The notes under the pieces: model-generated
Database searches by the model: none
Seen by the model: the letters and a program-made list of their open reading frames with translations, nothing else
Told to the model about the DNA's origin: nothing
Shown: positions 21,170-33,322 of the stretch, piece by piece
Numbering within the stretch: the stretch's first letter is position 1
How the letters are laid out: the number at the start of each line of letters is the position of its first letter
Made by a program: the position numbers and the translations under genes
DNA from: Trichobilharzia regenti
Lineage: Eukaryota; Platyhelminthes; Trematoda; Strigeidida; Schistosomatidae
DNA length: 64,000 nt
Direction of reading: 5' to 3'
NCBI GenBank assembly: GCA_944472135.2
Contig: OX235262.1
Coordinates: 83,736,903-83,800,902 of the forward strand

Positions 21170-21356
21170 GCATGGAGGATTTTATCATAAGCTGGCATCA
21201 TTTGGAGAACCACTGGAAAGCCTGGGAGTACTGGACAGTTGTTTCGTCCTAGTTTGGGACTCTTCATAAGTCCAAACCCACCGGGGTTTAAACCCAGGAC
21301 CTTCTGGTTACAAGGCGAGCCAGCTCGTAGACCATTGAACCACTGGGACCCGATTG
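21170..21356 (-). mobile_element. Sm-alpha-type SINE
   Basis: Minus-strand copy with the tRNA-like head (CCCAGTGGTTCAATGGTCTA), a mutated B-box (GGTTTAAACCCC), and a hammerhead segment whose core is ATGAAGA instead of CTGAAGA with GAAA kept. The spacing and the CAGGCTTTCCAGTGG tail side match other copies. It sits in the QARS last intron. Confidence 0.8.
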
Positions 21357-21719
21357 TTGTTGCCTCTTCTCATTACTAGTACTGTTCCCCATTCACTTCC
21401 TTCTGTTCGTCCTTAGCATTGTGGCCATGGCTAATAAATTTAACCAGCAAAGCATCATTCCTGGTTTTTTAAAATCATCTTACCAAATAAATGAACTGAC
21501 GGCGATAATCGTTATTTACAGTTCTGCTGAGGTAATCACTTGTTGATGATCAGTATTAACTTGAAACATAAAGGGAAATCATGTATCACTTTCTAACTGT
21601 TGAGATCAAGTCTGTGACATGGATAGATCATTTTGATATTGTTACAAACGAAGGAGATTTATAGAAGATTACTTCTGTTTTTTGTTTTTGTATACTTATG
21701 TGTCACAACCTAATTGGAT

Positions 21720-22720
21720 ATAGAAAATGAGCAACCGCAAAGTTTTTATCAGTAAGAACTCCAAGTAGCACAAAAAAGACCTAAATGAAGAAATAAAACA
21801 GATCGAAGAGGCTTTGGTGTTAAATAACTATCCTATAAAATTCATTAGGAAGATCAAAAAAGGCCAAAAGCAAATTAAAAATAATTGTCAAACTAGGAAT
21901 GATAACATAAATAGGAAAGAATATAAGTCATCTGCTGTTAATACCATATAAGGAGGGGACATCTGAGGTCCTACGTAGGATTCCGAATAAAGCATGAATT
22001 AGGGTGGCATTTAAACCTACAAACTCACTCAGAGACAAGCTCTGTAGGCTAAAGGGACCCAATTAAACAAAATAATATAATTTACAAAATAACTTGCAAT
22101 GACTGTGAGTTAAGTCAACTACATAGGTCAAACTAGTAGATCAGGCAGGATTAGTGAGATTATCAGAACATAAGAATTTAGCTAAGACTAAAATGATTGA
22201 CCCCGAGAAGATGAGTAATTTAGAAAAACACTCAGCAGTCGCGCTGCATGCATTAACACACAACCACACAATAGGGTGGGAGAAGGTTAAGATTCTAAGA
22301 AGTAATCTATCTAGGTGGAGAGAGGGGTTGATTACTGAATCCTTGTTCATCGAGTCTACACCCAACACATGCAATAGGAATGACTCATCACTCATACCTG
22401 AAATATGGAAAATATTATTACCATCGGTCAAATCAGAAGAGGGTAATAAATAATCATAAAATTCTATTTCAATTCAAGCACATCACAACATTCTAACCAG
22501 TTACTTATTATGACTAAAAAACACTCATATTATTTCCCATGTGATTGTAATTGATCAATAACACTCGTGTTATTATTTCTCAATGCACATTATCTCATAT
22601 TGATTTTCATTCCAATATCTAATTGATTCCACACATGTATATAAATGAAGTAAAAAAGTTGTGCGAGTAGCTTCATATGATTATGAGCAATAGTTTCTGC
22701 TCAAAACGTCATTGGTTAAT
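21720..22720 (+). mobile_element. Penelope-like element C (GIY-YIG end and terminal repeat)
   Basis: Frame-broken PLE coding: LNEEIKQIEEALVLNNYPIK, then a GIY-like YIGQTSRSG near 22115-22145, then an open frame at 22154-22453 with LSEHKNLAKTKM, NLEKHSAVALHALTHNHTIG and RWREGLITESLFIESTPNTC. The terminal region 22560-22720 contains ATTATGAGCAATAGTTTCTG and CTCAAAACGTC, a damaged form of the PLE terminal motif also at 57838-57895. It is interrupted at 22734 by an RTE-1 insertion. Confidence 0.8.
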
Positions 22721-22733
22721 ATTACTGTACAAC

Positions 22734-23199
22734 TGAGATGGTTAGGACATGTGTTACGTATGCCAAGCCATCGCCTCCCTCGACGAGCAATGTTAGCGGA
22801 TATAGGGTCAGGCTGGAAAAAAGCTAGCGGCGGTCAAACAAAAACTTGGCCTCACCAGTCAATGAAATCCACAACAGTTGGTCTAAGCCACGTAGGAAGG
22901 TGTAGACTTCCAGGCTGGGGTCCTCGTGACGGTAAAAATCTATGGTTGGAAACAATTGGTGACATGGCTCAAAATCGTTCTCAGTGGCGCAGATGCATCC
23001 ACTCCTTGTGACTTATGATTTCCAATGAAACTGTTTTGTATTTCTTTATTACTCCTTTGTCTCACACCTCTGCTCACTGTTTCTATTATGCTTTTCTTGT
23101 ACTTTCTTCTCTTACTTGCTTCGCGTGCTACACGGAGTGTGGCGACTTGAACTGGTGCACATTTGTGCAAAGTTCTATGTCGAAAACAGACAGACAGAC
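22734..23199 (+). mobile_element. RTE-1 LINE, short 5'-truncated copy with 13-bp target duplication
   Basis: 466 bp of RTE-1 3' end, flanked by ATTACTGTACAAC at 22721-22733 and 23200-23212. It carries the last about 85 RT codons ([20 protein letters not shown] to RRCIHSL, stop) and the 3' UTR with a (CAGA)n tail. It is inserted in the PLE terminal repeat; the uninterrupted site is preserved in the copy near 57815-57845. By eye it is among the copies closest to 2972-6742. Confidence 0.93.
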
Positions 23200-23212
23200 A
23201 TTACTGTACAAC

Positions 23213-23744
23213 ACTGTGTGATGTTATCAAAATAAAATCTTATCCATAATGGAGTTACACTCTACCACAGTGCCCAAGTTTTATACTTATATGAAGAAAT
23301 TTCATTAATGCAGGCATTAATGGTGGAATATGGTGGAATATAGTTCAAAACGGTGCACGTGTATTCATTATTTATCTTAAAGGATTTAAACATATTTCCT
23401 GAGTTTCATTCATTTTCATCTACACAAAAATGATTCTTGTCTGTTTGATATCACTTTCATGTTTGTTCTCTTGTTGTTTTCACGCTCTTTCAAAGTATAA
23501 TAGCTCCAGTTTATTCGGTTCTGATCAGTTGTATGTTGACTTTTCTGCTTTGAAACACCGTATTGGTAATTTTTGCCAGTACAATGCGGGTGGTTTTATT
23601 GTCCCACGTTTTGTGCTTTGGTATGTCCTTTGTGCTGTCTAAGCGTAAAGTATTATCGCAAGCTCAGTAGGAGTCTGTGCCTGCGCTCACCCCTTCAGAT
23701 AGACCGTTAGAGGTAGTCGATAAACTCGTATATATGGGTATTTG
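23213..23744. other. QARS last intron, unclassified
   Basis: The remainder of the PLE terminal repeat, then AT-rich DNA. An open frame at 23430-23642 has no recognisable domain and no support as a gene. Confidence 0.4.
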
Positions 23745-24330
23745 TGTATGAGTGTTAGATGAGATCCCTGACCGTATGCTGATGAAAGCCAGGTTGGCAT
23801 ATGCTAGTTCTGTGAAGCCTTGTATCCGAGCTCAGAGTTTGTTGTGAATCTGCCTGTTCGATCATCATTGCCTCCGTAGAATTGCTCGTAACTGGTGGCA
23901 TCATGATGTCAGTAATTCTGAGGTCCTGCGTCACAGTGTTGTCATCTTGCAATGCTAGTTTGGTATCTTGGACACTTGTTACGAATGTTATCCTAACGAC
24001 TTCCATACCGTTCTCTCTTTGCTACCTGTGGGACTAGTTGGGTAAAGCGGAGGTGGAGTCAGCACATGATGTCGAGCCCTTGGATGAAGGATAGTATTGT
24101 TTGGTTAGCATCTGTTGGCGTCTCAGAGAGATAATTCAAATCAGTGGATCGACACGCTATTTGATTTAGTTAAGATTTGTAATCAACGGCGAACACGCTT
24201 CATTTCCTTTATTTTTTCTGTTTGTGAAAGTAACATGAAGTAACGAACCATCTTTTCAATGCTCACGATAGTTATGAATACTTGTTTTCTGGATGTTGTC
24301 TCATTTATTTCATTCTATTTTCCTCATAGT
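23745..24330 (+). mobile_element. RTE-3 LINE 3' fragment, decayed
   Basis: Parts near 24050-24230 align with 13380-13600: a segment with GCGGAGGTGGAGTCAG, then CGACACGCTATTTGA, then CAACGGCGAACACGCTTCAT. Coding is destroyed. The two RTE-3 fragments share 3' but not 5' extent. Confidence 0.5.
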
Positions 24331-24336
24331 CAGGTG

Positions 24337-24690
24337 TTGGTTTGCGGGGATTTGATTGGTTACAGAACTTCGTTATGAGCTGACATTGGTTAGAGAACCA
24401 TTGGAAAACCTGCGAGTACTGTACAGCCGTTTCGTTCTAGTTTGGAACTCTGCGTCATTATGTACCCATTGGGGTTTCGAACCTAGGACCTTCTGGTTAA
24501 AAGGTGAGCTCGTAGACTATTAAGCCACTGGGATCAGATCCAATGGCACATGAATACCAACTTCTGCCAATTTACGATATAGCGCCACCATTGATGAAGA
24601 GTCCCAAATTGGGACGAAACAGCTGCCCAGTACTCCCAGGTTTTCCAATGGTTCTCTAACTAATGTCAGCTTATGATGAAATCCTGTCTC
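24337..24690 (-). mobile_element. Sm-alpha SINE, head-to-head partial inverted pair
   Basis: 24337-24580 is a minus-strand copy with tail CAGGTGTTGGTTTGCGGGG and a head with B-box GGTTCGAAACCCC. 24585-24690 is the 3' half of a plus-strand copy, beginning within the hammerhead (ATGAAGAG, GGGACGAAAC). The core has A in place of C3, and GCC replaces the GUC cleavage triplet, so it should be inactive. The pair lies about 0.3 kb before the last QARS exon. Confidence 0.78.
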
Positions 24691-24996
24691 TTTATATTGT
24701 TTTATTTCTGTTTGGTCCATCGTATGGTGCCCATACTGCACCGTTTGTGTATGGATAATAATAATAATTATAATGTACACGTGATCAGATCTTACATTGT
24801 TGATATTTGTCCTGAAAAGTGGACTCAATACTACTGGGAATACGCTACCAGTTTTATTGTTTTTAAAACAACCACCAAAAAGAATGTTTTTTTGTCAATT
24901 GAAAAATAAATTACTCCTATAAATCTATTGAAAGGTTCTAGTCATTTCCACATTTGTATTCAGTCTTATTTCTTCTTCTTTGCTTTTACCTTTCAG

Positions 24997-25050
24997 ATGG
25001 TATTTAATCGAACAGTGGCCCTGAAAGCAGATCCTGGTAAAACAGTTTAA
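24997..25050 (+). CDS. QARS: Glutaminyl-tRNA synthetase, terminal coding exon
   Basis: After a pyrimidine-rich acceptor (TTTACCTTTCAG) it reads MVFNRTVALKADPGKTV and then TAA at 25048-25050. FNRTV.LK.DPGK is the conserved C-terminal signature of GlnRS, so the end of the protein is secure. The Met is internal, not a start. With this exon the six exons sum to 943 bp in one frame. No strong AATAAA signal was evident just downstream. Confidence 0.95.
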   Translation: MVFNRTVALKADPGKTV

Positions 25051-26655
25051 CTCACGATTAATTCTCAGGAATCAGAATCTAATTCTTGTGTGAATTCTTG
25101 TGTAATTTATAATACATTTTCTTACGTGGTACTTTTTCTCTCTCTATCTGGGTGATATGTAGCTTTGACTGACCTTAAGTGAAGAAAGTTTCTATGGTTT
25201 TGTGGCTCCAAGCTTCTTAGTCATCCATTGATTGATTGTTGCATAATATATGGCGCAGTTTTTACATTAAACGGGGGTGGGAAAACATATTCAGAAATCC
25301 GAGGATGTTTAAAAGTCGTATTTATTTATTTATTTGTTTCGGTCTCAGGACGACATTTTCCAGCTTGTTTATTCCATCACCGTTTTGTCACCACATAGCA
25401 TATTAACATTGAATCTGTATTTATCACCTGAATACTGAAATCAGCCTCCACGGGACGTACAGTGACTGTGTCAGGCCTCCTTAGTTGTGATACTATTAGA
25501 AAAGTATCGGATGCAGGTTTTTTCTTAAAGATCCAATTCGTAAGCTATTCAAATGGAGACTAAGGTATACTTTGGCTTAACAAGAATGAACCCAAAAATA
25601 TGTGCTGTGGCAATGCGATCACAGGTATCTTAAAAGTTTTGCTTATGTGTGTGATATAACGATCTCGGTGAAAGATAAGATTCGGTTTGCATTTCGAGTG
25701 AAGACATTTTGTCTGCTGACGTTTTTGTAAACGTACATCATGTGTGTATTCGCCGGGGTGGGGGTGGGGTGGTTCCATCAAGCACATTGGCTAGAAGAAT
25801 GCATTCTGAATTGTTCAGTTGATAACCCTAATGGCTTTGTAAATCCCGTTAATGAAATTTACATCTGCTGTTTTACTTTCCCCATGTTAATCCAGTAATC
25901 TATCGTGATGTGCATTTTGATTAAATGCTATTCTGTTTTGTTCCATCTAAGTATGTTGTATGTATGTGTCAACAAGAATTCTGAATAATATAGTGATTGA
26001 ACGCTGAGGTCGAAGCAGGTGATTATTTTAAATTATTCCTAGAGCCTTTCGCTTGAGTTCTGGTCCACAAGTCTTTGGAGCAGCGTCAGGAGCTACGTTG
26101 ATGGTGACCGAATCATATTGGTACGACTGTCGATCTTTTCGGATTCTGGAGTTTATATTAGGGTTTTCCAACTCCCCTTATACACCCATCAAACATTCGT
26201 ATTCGTCTTTTCACTTTTATGAGAGCAAACGTTACCGCTCGAAGACAGTGAATAGGAGTTACTTGGGAGGGCTAGCTAATGACCTCTTGTCCATATGAGA
26301 TCATTTCGCGAGGAAGACTGGGGTCTGCACACCTACAATCATGCTAGGTCAGTTATGGGGTTTGACATATTTGCAGCTCCTCAGAAATTCGAACTCACAT
26401 CATTCAGTCCTGCAGACACACCTCACCATCAAACTATTCCGGTGTCCCCAGTTAAGATCTGGGGGGGGGATATTAATCAGACGGGACACATTTTTTATGC
26501 TTAAGGCAGTTTACATAAAGCAAATCAATATCTCATCTATATAGCCTTCTAAGGATTTAAAAAAGGCAATTTCTTCAGTAATAAGTTTGCACACCAGGAT
26601 TTCATTTTGGCATGGAAATTGTTGTTTAAAAATTAATAGGAATGCTACATACTCC
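25051..26655. other. Intergenic or 3' UTR region, no gene seen
   Basis: It probably begins with the QARS 3' UTR. At 25560-25787 a minus-strand frame of 75 codons has no recognised domain. 26000-26070 repeats a segment of 15930-15990. A run of nine G is present near 26461. I find no host exon here. Confidence 0.4.
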
Positions 26656-26659
26656 TGCT

Positions 26660-27020
26660 AGCTAGGTATGAGTAGTTAGATACTACACTCAAATAAACTA
26701 TTATTCCTCCCTGGTCAGATATGAGTGATCTAAAACAGCGTATGGTCTATCTTATTCAGTTCAGAGAGCCGAGTCAGTTCAAACCGCTTGGTTTTCGGGT
26801 AGCTATTTAGGCGAACTAGTAATACGTTGAATTAATTTCGTAATTTGAAAATTTATTTCCGATCTGCAATCTACACAGACCCTGGAGTTGAAATTCCACC
26901 ACAGTTTCTTTTAGAAACAGAGATCACTCAGATGAGGCACAATATGTGATCTGTTTGATGCTAGAAATCACAATGAAGAAAGCAGGCACTACTTACTTAC
27001 TGATATGAGTGGTATCCAAA
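26660..27020. repeat. Dispersed repeat R1, second copy
   Basis: The reverse complement of the 12800-13230 type sequence, recognisable at CCACCACAGTTTCTTTTAGA and ATATGTGATCTGTTTGATG. It is diverged and non-coding. Confidence 0.5.
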
Positions 27021-27104
27021 TTTCTCATGTCGTGCAATCATTAGCAAATGACATCATGCAATTACTCTTGTTTTCTGATTGTGACTTATGATATGACTGT
27101 TTGT

Positions 27105-28480
27105 CTGGGTTCAACATAGAACTTGGCACCCAAGTGCAGCAGTTCGAGTTGCCGCGTTCCAAATAGCACTCAAAGGTAGACAAGAAGATGACTGAAGGGA
27201 ATCAATAGAGTTTGACAAGTATAAGAGTGAAACAATTAGTAATGGTAGAAAGGAATATGAAAGATTGAAGAGACTGAATACATCTGCGCCATTGACAGCG
27301 ATTTTGAGCCATGTCACCTATTGTCTCCAGCCATTGATTCTTAGAGTCCCGAGGTCCCTGACCCGGAAGTCTGCATCTCCCCACCTGACTCAGTTTAACT
27401 GTCAAGGATTTCATGGATTGATGCCATGTTTTTGTTTGGCCACCACTTACTGTTTTCTAACGTACACCTATGTCAGCTAGTAATGCCCGTCGGAGGAGGC
27501 GATGGTTAGGCATGCGCAGCACGTGACCTAGCCATCTCAATCTATGTAACTTTATAGCCTCGTCGACTGATTTTCCCTCTTTGCCCAACACTCTACGCCT
27601 AACGTCAACATTACTTACCTTATTATACCACCTAACATGAGAAAGAGATCGTAAACATCTATGATCAAAAACAATCAACCTTTGCATATCTTCAACTCGT
27701 ATTGGCCATGTTTCAGAGCCATAGAGAAGGATGGAGTGAACTGCTGAGCAGTACACACGTCCCTTGGTTGATAGCCGGATATCACGCCTGCGCCAGAGAT
27801 GGTGTAAGTCAGCGAAGGCAGCTCGAGCTTTTTGGATCCGTGCTGAGATTTCGTCGCCAATCAGTCCGTTGGTGTTGATACAACTTCCCAAATAGGTGAA
27901 GTGGTCAACATGTTCTATCACTTCACTCCCTATCACTAAGCTAGGAGTTGACGTTGTCCAGTCCTGTAGCAGCATCTTACATTTTGCAGGGGCAAATCGC
28001 ATGCCAAACATACGAAGATTGCTGCTCAAGGTGTTCAGAAGACTCTGCTGGATTTTGTCAGCATCCTCCCCTAACAGGACTATGTCATCTGCATATTCTA
28101 AGTCCATAAGACTATTCCCTGGTAACAAGTCGATTCCTAAGTCGTTACGTTCAGTTAAGGATATTTCCATTAGCACATCTATGATGAAGTTAAACAGAAA
28201 TGGGGAAAGTGGATATCTCTAACGGACACCACTGGTTGTTACCAATTCAGATGACATTTCGCCATAAGCCCTTACACGACTATGTGAGTTTGAATAGAGT
28301 GCCTTGATTAGTGCAATGTACTTTCTTGACACTCCCTTCACAGTCAAATATTGATTGCCATAGTAGCTTTCGATCCACGGAGTCGAAGGCCGCCTTCAAG
28401 TCAAGAAATATGGCAATTGTTGGACACCGGAAAGTGTGTCTATGCTCTAGGATCTGTCGGAGAGTGAAGATATGATCTGT
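27105..28480 (-). mobile_element. RTE-1-related LINE, diverged subfamily, 5'-truncated
   Basis: The minus strand carries RT motif A remnant (FLDLKAAFDSVDR) near 28390-28430, then a long open part 28176-27457: YADDIVLLGEDAD, RMFGMRFAPAKCKMLLQDW, HFTYLGSCINTNGLIGDE and LLYGSETWPIRVEDMQRL. It then has a frame break, the terminal LETIGDMAQNRCQWRRC segment, and a 3' end near 27105. It has multiple frame breaks and is visibly more diverged from 2972-6742 than the 14409 copy. Confidence 0.85.
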
Positions 28481-28495
28481 GATATGAAGCAATTC

Positions 28496-28705
28496 ACATA
28501 TTGTGTATGCTCTGCATAATCTCTGTTTCCAAAGAAACTGTGGAGGAATTTCACCTACAGGATCTGTGTAAATTGAAAATCGCCAAGTAATTTGCGAATT
28601 GGGAATCTGACCAATTAATAGGATCTCTCTGGGTGAGATGGATTGAAAGTCTCAGAAATTTGATTGGGGGGGGTGAGAATAAGTGCCAACTTGGGATGCT
28701 TTGAA
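28496..28705. repeat. R1 fragment
   Basis: TCACATATTGTGTATGCTC and CTCTGTTTCCAAAGAAACTG resemble the core of R1. It lies directly beside the truncated LINE end. Confidence 0.35.
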
Positions 28706-28709
28706 TCCA

Positions 28710-29180
28710 TCAACATAACATAAAGTCCTCCAGCCAAGCAAACAAAGTCCCTACAAAAACCAATACTTGAAAATTGATCTGATGTTCATTAGTGGCTGGC
28801 AGCCAGTGACCTTGGGTTCTGATGGGAGGCTGTGACCAGTAGGGTGCAGCAGGTTGAAGGTGAGGCATTAACTCGTCGAAGAAGATATTGGCTAGTGGTG
28901 GCACTATGTCATGAATTGACAGAAGTTCGAATTGATAGGCTGACCATGGATTGGGTCCCAGTGGCTTAATGGTCTGCGAGCTCGCTGGACTTGTAACCAG
29001 AAGGTCCTGGGTTCGAGCCCAGTAGTGTTGGTGTGTACTGATGAAGAGTTTCAAACTCGGCCGAAGAAACAGCTGTTCCATTCTCCCAGGTTTTTCAATG
29101 GTTCTCTAACAGATATCAGCTTATGATGAAATCCTCCGATCAGTCAAACAAAATCCTTACAAAAACGGATACCTAAAAAT
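28710..29180 (+). mobile_element. Sm-alpha-type SINE, long copy
   Basis: Plus-strand copy with the 5' region (TTGGCTAGTGGTGGCACTATG), the tRNA-like head CCCAGTGGCTTAATGGTCTG with B-box GGTTCGAGCCC, a hammerhead segment ATGAAGAGTTTC with CCGAAGAAAC (core and stem II damaged), and the 3' tail. A second tail-like motif at 28735-28760 suggests an older copy beneath. Confidence 0.75.
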
Positions 29181-30530
29181 AAACTCTTTTTATCAAAACT
29201 TGTGCCATAAAAATTGAACTTGGTAGCAGTCATATTAATCTGACAACTCATACATTTGTCACGTATAACATACATGTTTTTATACATATTTGCTATCTTT
29301 ACCGACGCAGAAGCATTCATCTGGCGATATTGATCGAATTAAGGTGAAAAAACTTTCGTACTAGATTGTAAATTTGTTAAAGTTATTGGAAATGAGCAGC
29401 GGAATGCCAGTGAAATATTCTTGTTTTACTTTTTCCAGTCTATTAGGAAAAATGTGCATCTGCGGTTCATCGGTACAATACTTGCCAACCACCCATGTGG
29501 TCCGGGCCTTAACTCTTTTTCTACCCACTCCTTGGTGTCGCTTATCTGGTAGTAAACCCGGTAGAGAGGGAAGGCTGAAAAAGAATAACACCACATCTAA
29601 TCACATCTCGAAGCCTGAAGCCCCTTATTCCATCGGCAACCAAAAGGAATAAAATAAGAATTGAAAGATAAAAAAGGAAGGATACTACTTGAAGTTACAA
29701 ATACCCTTTATTCAGTATCCAGACCGTTCCAAACTATGATGTGGGAACTTGGTTGAGAAATGTGTAGAAGGATTTCAGTGATTGGTAACTGGCACAGGTA
29801 TGCACATTCCATCCTGCATGTGACTTGTCAGCTGAATATGATTGCATCTCCTATGTTTTTACTGAGACTCAAACCGTACATTCGTTGTCTGAAACGCCAA
29901 TTCGTCATCTAAAGGATTCACCTCTTGTACAGTGGGTATCAATTATTATTGTTTAAGTTAATTTGAGTTTCCCATTAATAAAAATAGGTAACATTTCTCT
30001 ATCTTTCATACTGTTGTTGAGAACTTTTTGGAGAGAAGGTATGAAGTTCAAGTTTGGCATGAAAGCAATACTTATAAATTTGCTATAAATCCCTCACTAC
30101 TCATAAGTAAAGCGATTTGTTTGCTTAAAATATGATAGCCATAGGAGTTAAACAGTAATCATGAATTTAGTTGAATAATGCAGTCAATAATTTGGAGATT
30201 CTATGTGTGGGAGCTGTCTGTAGCTCTTCACGTTATCTTATCACTTATATTAATGATTAAATATGATATCCTCCACCCATCACCTCTTTGTTCATGGTAT
30301 GCTGGTTCACAGGTTTACAAATGATTAATGATGCCTGTTTGTCAACTGATGTCTATGGGGAACTAAATAACTTCAGAACCATCCAGTTCATTAAACAACA
30401 AAAGCATTCTGTGGAACAAATTTCAGCAGAATTTCAGAATGGAAATCAATGCAGTCAGCATGAATCGTGCTTATATTTCACATTCGTGATTAGGAAAATA
30501 AGCTGCACAGTTTTTTCTGTGGTTGTGTTC
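29181..30530. other. Intergenic, no gene seen
   Basis: AT-rich sequence without recognised exons. 29510-29650 (GAGAGGGAAGGCTG, GAAGCCTGAAGCCCC) vaguely recalls the SINE-2 body but is too diverged to call. Short open frames show no domains. Confidence 0.4.
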
Positions 30531-30534
30531 TCTG

Positions 30535-32805
30535 AGCTGGATAGTTAATTTGCGAAGCTTTCATCGCCCTACTAGGCGACATCTTCAACGAATACTTCAG
30601 TTTGAAGTGAGCTTTTAGATTTCTCTACGAGTTTATTAGTCCTCTCTCCTGGCGACCTTGGACGTGATTGGTTGTTTTTGTGTGTTTTCACACCTTCTAG
30701 GTTATTTGTATTGGAACTGATTGTTTCTTTGATTTGAACTTTGACCCTTTGTGTGTGAGATTTCTTTCTTATCGGTTGATAAATTTTGTCTATCTCGATG
30801 TGTCTATTGATTGATGATTCACTGGAATACCAGGCAAGCTTCTAGAAACTCTCTAGCATTCTTGTTGTTTCCCCTGTCTAATATTTGAACGTTGTCCCAG
30901 TTGAATTGATGTCCGAGGTTGTTTGTATGTAGTGATATGAAGGAGTGGATATCATGTCTTTTGACGGCTAGCTTATGTTTGTGGATACGAAGACAAAAGG
31001 GACGTCCACTTTGGACAATGTGTTGTTTTTCGCAGTGCTTTGTTTTGTTCTTGAGTCTTTTGGTTGACACAGAACTGAGTGAAGCGTATTTATCGGTTTG
31101 TGTACGACGTCGATTCCTAAAGGTTTGAAGAGTCTTGCAGTGATTTCTAAAATATTTTTTATATATGACAGTGCGATTTTCTTTGTGCTTTCCTTGAGGG
31201 CTTTTGGTTTGATAGGTTGGCTTGGGGGTATATGTCTTTTGATGGAGTTTCGTGGATATCCATTCTTTTGGAAGACGTCCATGAGATACTTTTCTTCAAT
31301 TTTCCTTAAGGTGGGAGTGCTGCAGTGAGTCCTTGCTCTCTTGAATAGTGTTTGTATGCAATTCCTTTTGTGTGTTATTGGATTGTTGCTGTTGTAATTC
31401 AGTATTTGGTCTGTGTGAGTTGATTTTCTATAAACTTGAGTTTCTAATTCCCCTGTGGTTGTTCGCTTGACTAAGACGTCCAATAATGGGATTTTGTTCT
31501 CGGATTCCTTTCTCTTGTGAATTTGATGTCGTTCAAGACGTTGTTTATTAAGTTGTGAGTTTTATCTAACTCGTTTCTTTTGATTATTACAAATGTGTCG
31601 TCGACGTAGCGTATCTAAATCTTGGGTTTGATCTTTGGTAGAATTATGTTTTCGAGCCTTTGCATCACAGCTTCTGCAATCAAACCTGATCTTGGCGATC
31701 CTATGGGTGTTCCTTCAACTTGTTCATATATTTGGCTGTTGAATTGAAAGTATGTTGGCAGGCATAGGTTTATGCATTCCATCCAGCTTGTGTGTTTCAT
31801 TTTTGATTGTTTTGGGAGGTGTTTGTCGTTGCTGAGTAATTTCTCCATGGTTTCTTTCGCTAGTTTTTATCCGATTGAAGAATATAATGCTGTGACGTTG
31901 AAGGATGTCATTATTTCTTGTTCATCTATTTGGATGCCTCTGATTTTCTCTAAAAATTGGATAGCAGAGTTGATTGAGTGGTCACAAGATTCCGGTAAGT
32001 GTTTCAGTTTTCTGTATGATTCTTTGGATAAATTATATGTTGGAGTTCCTGGGAGTGATACAATTGGTCGTAACGGGATATTTGCCTTATGTATTTTTGG
32101 GTCTACCGTAGAATCGAGGTAGGACTGGTCCATTGGATTTCATTCGCCATTGGTTTTGTTTTGTGATCTGTCCAATTTTGGCGAGCTTGTTTCAGGTCCT
32201 TTGGATGCGGTTGTCCAATGTTTGTATGGGATTTTTTGGGAGTTTTTGATATATATCCTCGTCTTTGAGTAGTTGTAACAACTGCGAAAAACAACCTATT
32301 GCCCAAAGTGGACGTCCCTTTTGTCTTCGTATCCACAAACATAAGCTAGCCGTCAAAAGACATGATATCCACTCCTTCATATCACTACATACAAACAACC
32401 TCGGACATCAATTCAACTGGGACAACGTTCAAATATTAGACAGGGGAAACAACAAGAATGCTAGAGAGTTTCTAGAAGCTTGCCTGGTATTCCAGTGAAT
32501 CATCAATCAATAGACACATCGAGATAGACAAAATTTATCAACCGATAAGAAAGAAATCTCACACACAAAGGGTCAAAGTTCAAATCGAAGAAACAATCAG
32601 TTCCAATACAAATAACCTAGAAGGTGTGAAAACACACAAAAACAACCAATCACTTCCAAGGTCGCCAGGAGAGAGGACTAATAAACTCGTAGAGAAATCT
32701 AAAAGCTCACTTCAAACTGAAGTATTCGTTGAAGATGTCGCCTAGTAGGGCGATGAAAGCTTCGCAAATTAACTATCCAGCTCAGAGAACACAACCATAG
32801 CAAAA
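30535..32805 (-). mobile_element. Penelope-like element B with 0.5-kb inverted terminal arms
   Basis: The interior is minus-strand PLE reverse transcriptase and downstream coding in several frames: YLDSTVDPKIHKANIPLRPI, IQFLEKIRGIQIDEQEIMTS, VEGTPIGSPRSGLIAEAVMQ (the family's motif B region), then FVKRTTTGELETQVYRKSTH-like sequence, SHKRNCIQTLFKRARTHCST, and the terminal RIHKHKLAVKRHDIHSFISL with DRGNNKNAREFLEACLVFQ. The arms 30541-31045 and 32290-32780 are inverted copies of this terminal part, so the same C-terminal peptide is encoded outward at both ends. The stop (TAA) before the expected catalytic block near 31617 and several shifts make it defective. Confidence 0.85.
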
Positions 32806-33084
32806 TCATTCACCTGAGCTACAAATCTTCTCTATCATATCTGAAGATGTACAGTCATGAGTAATAGGAGTTATGTTTAAAGTCATAATACTGATTTATT
32901 GTTCTAGGTTAACTAGATGGCTTAGTAACCACTTGAAACAGGATTTTTGGTATGATGGAGGGAAAATGATTTATTCTTCTTGAATAAGTATGTATTTCCA
33001 CTTTCCGATGGTCATTGTATAACTGGTATAATGATTGCACAGTTAGGCTTTTTTCTTTTATGTGCATCCTAACGTCTTCTTCTT

Positions 33085-33322
33085 TTCTTTTTTTTCCTCC
33101 ACGTTCCCCAGTGGAACATAGGGCTTCAAGCTCGAGGCTTGATGTTTCTGTAGCAGTGTTTATTTTTACAGGAAGGGGTTGCTAGCCTCATGCCCAACCT
33201 TTCCTCTTTACCAGAATTATTTGTGGCTTAGCGAGGTAAAGGAGTTCGTCGGCCGGGGGTCGAACCCCGGACCATGTGTATGGTCGGCGAGCGCTCTAAC
33301 CACTGCGCCACCGACGCGACAT
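33085..33322 (-). mobile_element. tRNA-derived SINE-2, complete copy
   Basis: On the minus strand: head CGTCGGTGGCGCAGTGGTTA, B-box GGTTCGACCCC, a body with AGGAAAGGTTGGGCATGAGG, and tail AGCCCTATGTTCCACTGGGG followed by an A-rich end. It shows the uninterrupted order missing at 14187-14408. Confidence 0.85.

Noticed and set aside
23755..24006. Minus-strand frame of 83 codons as a gene
   Set aside because: It lies in a decayed LINE 3' region and has no recognised domain or splice support.
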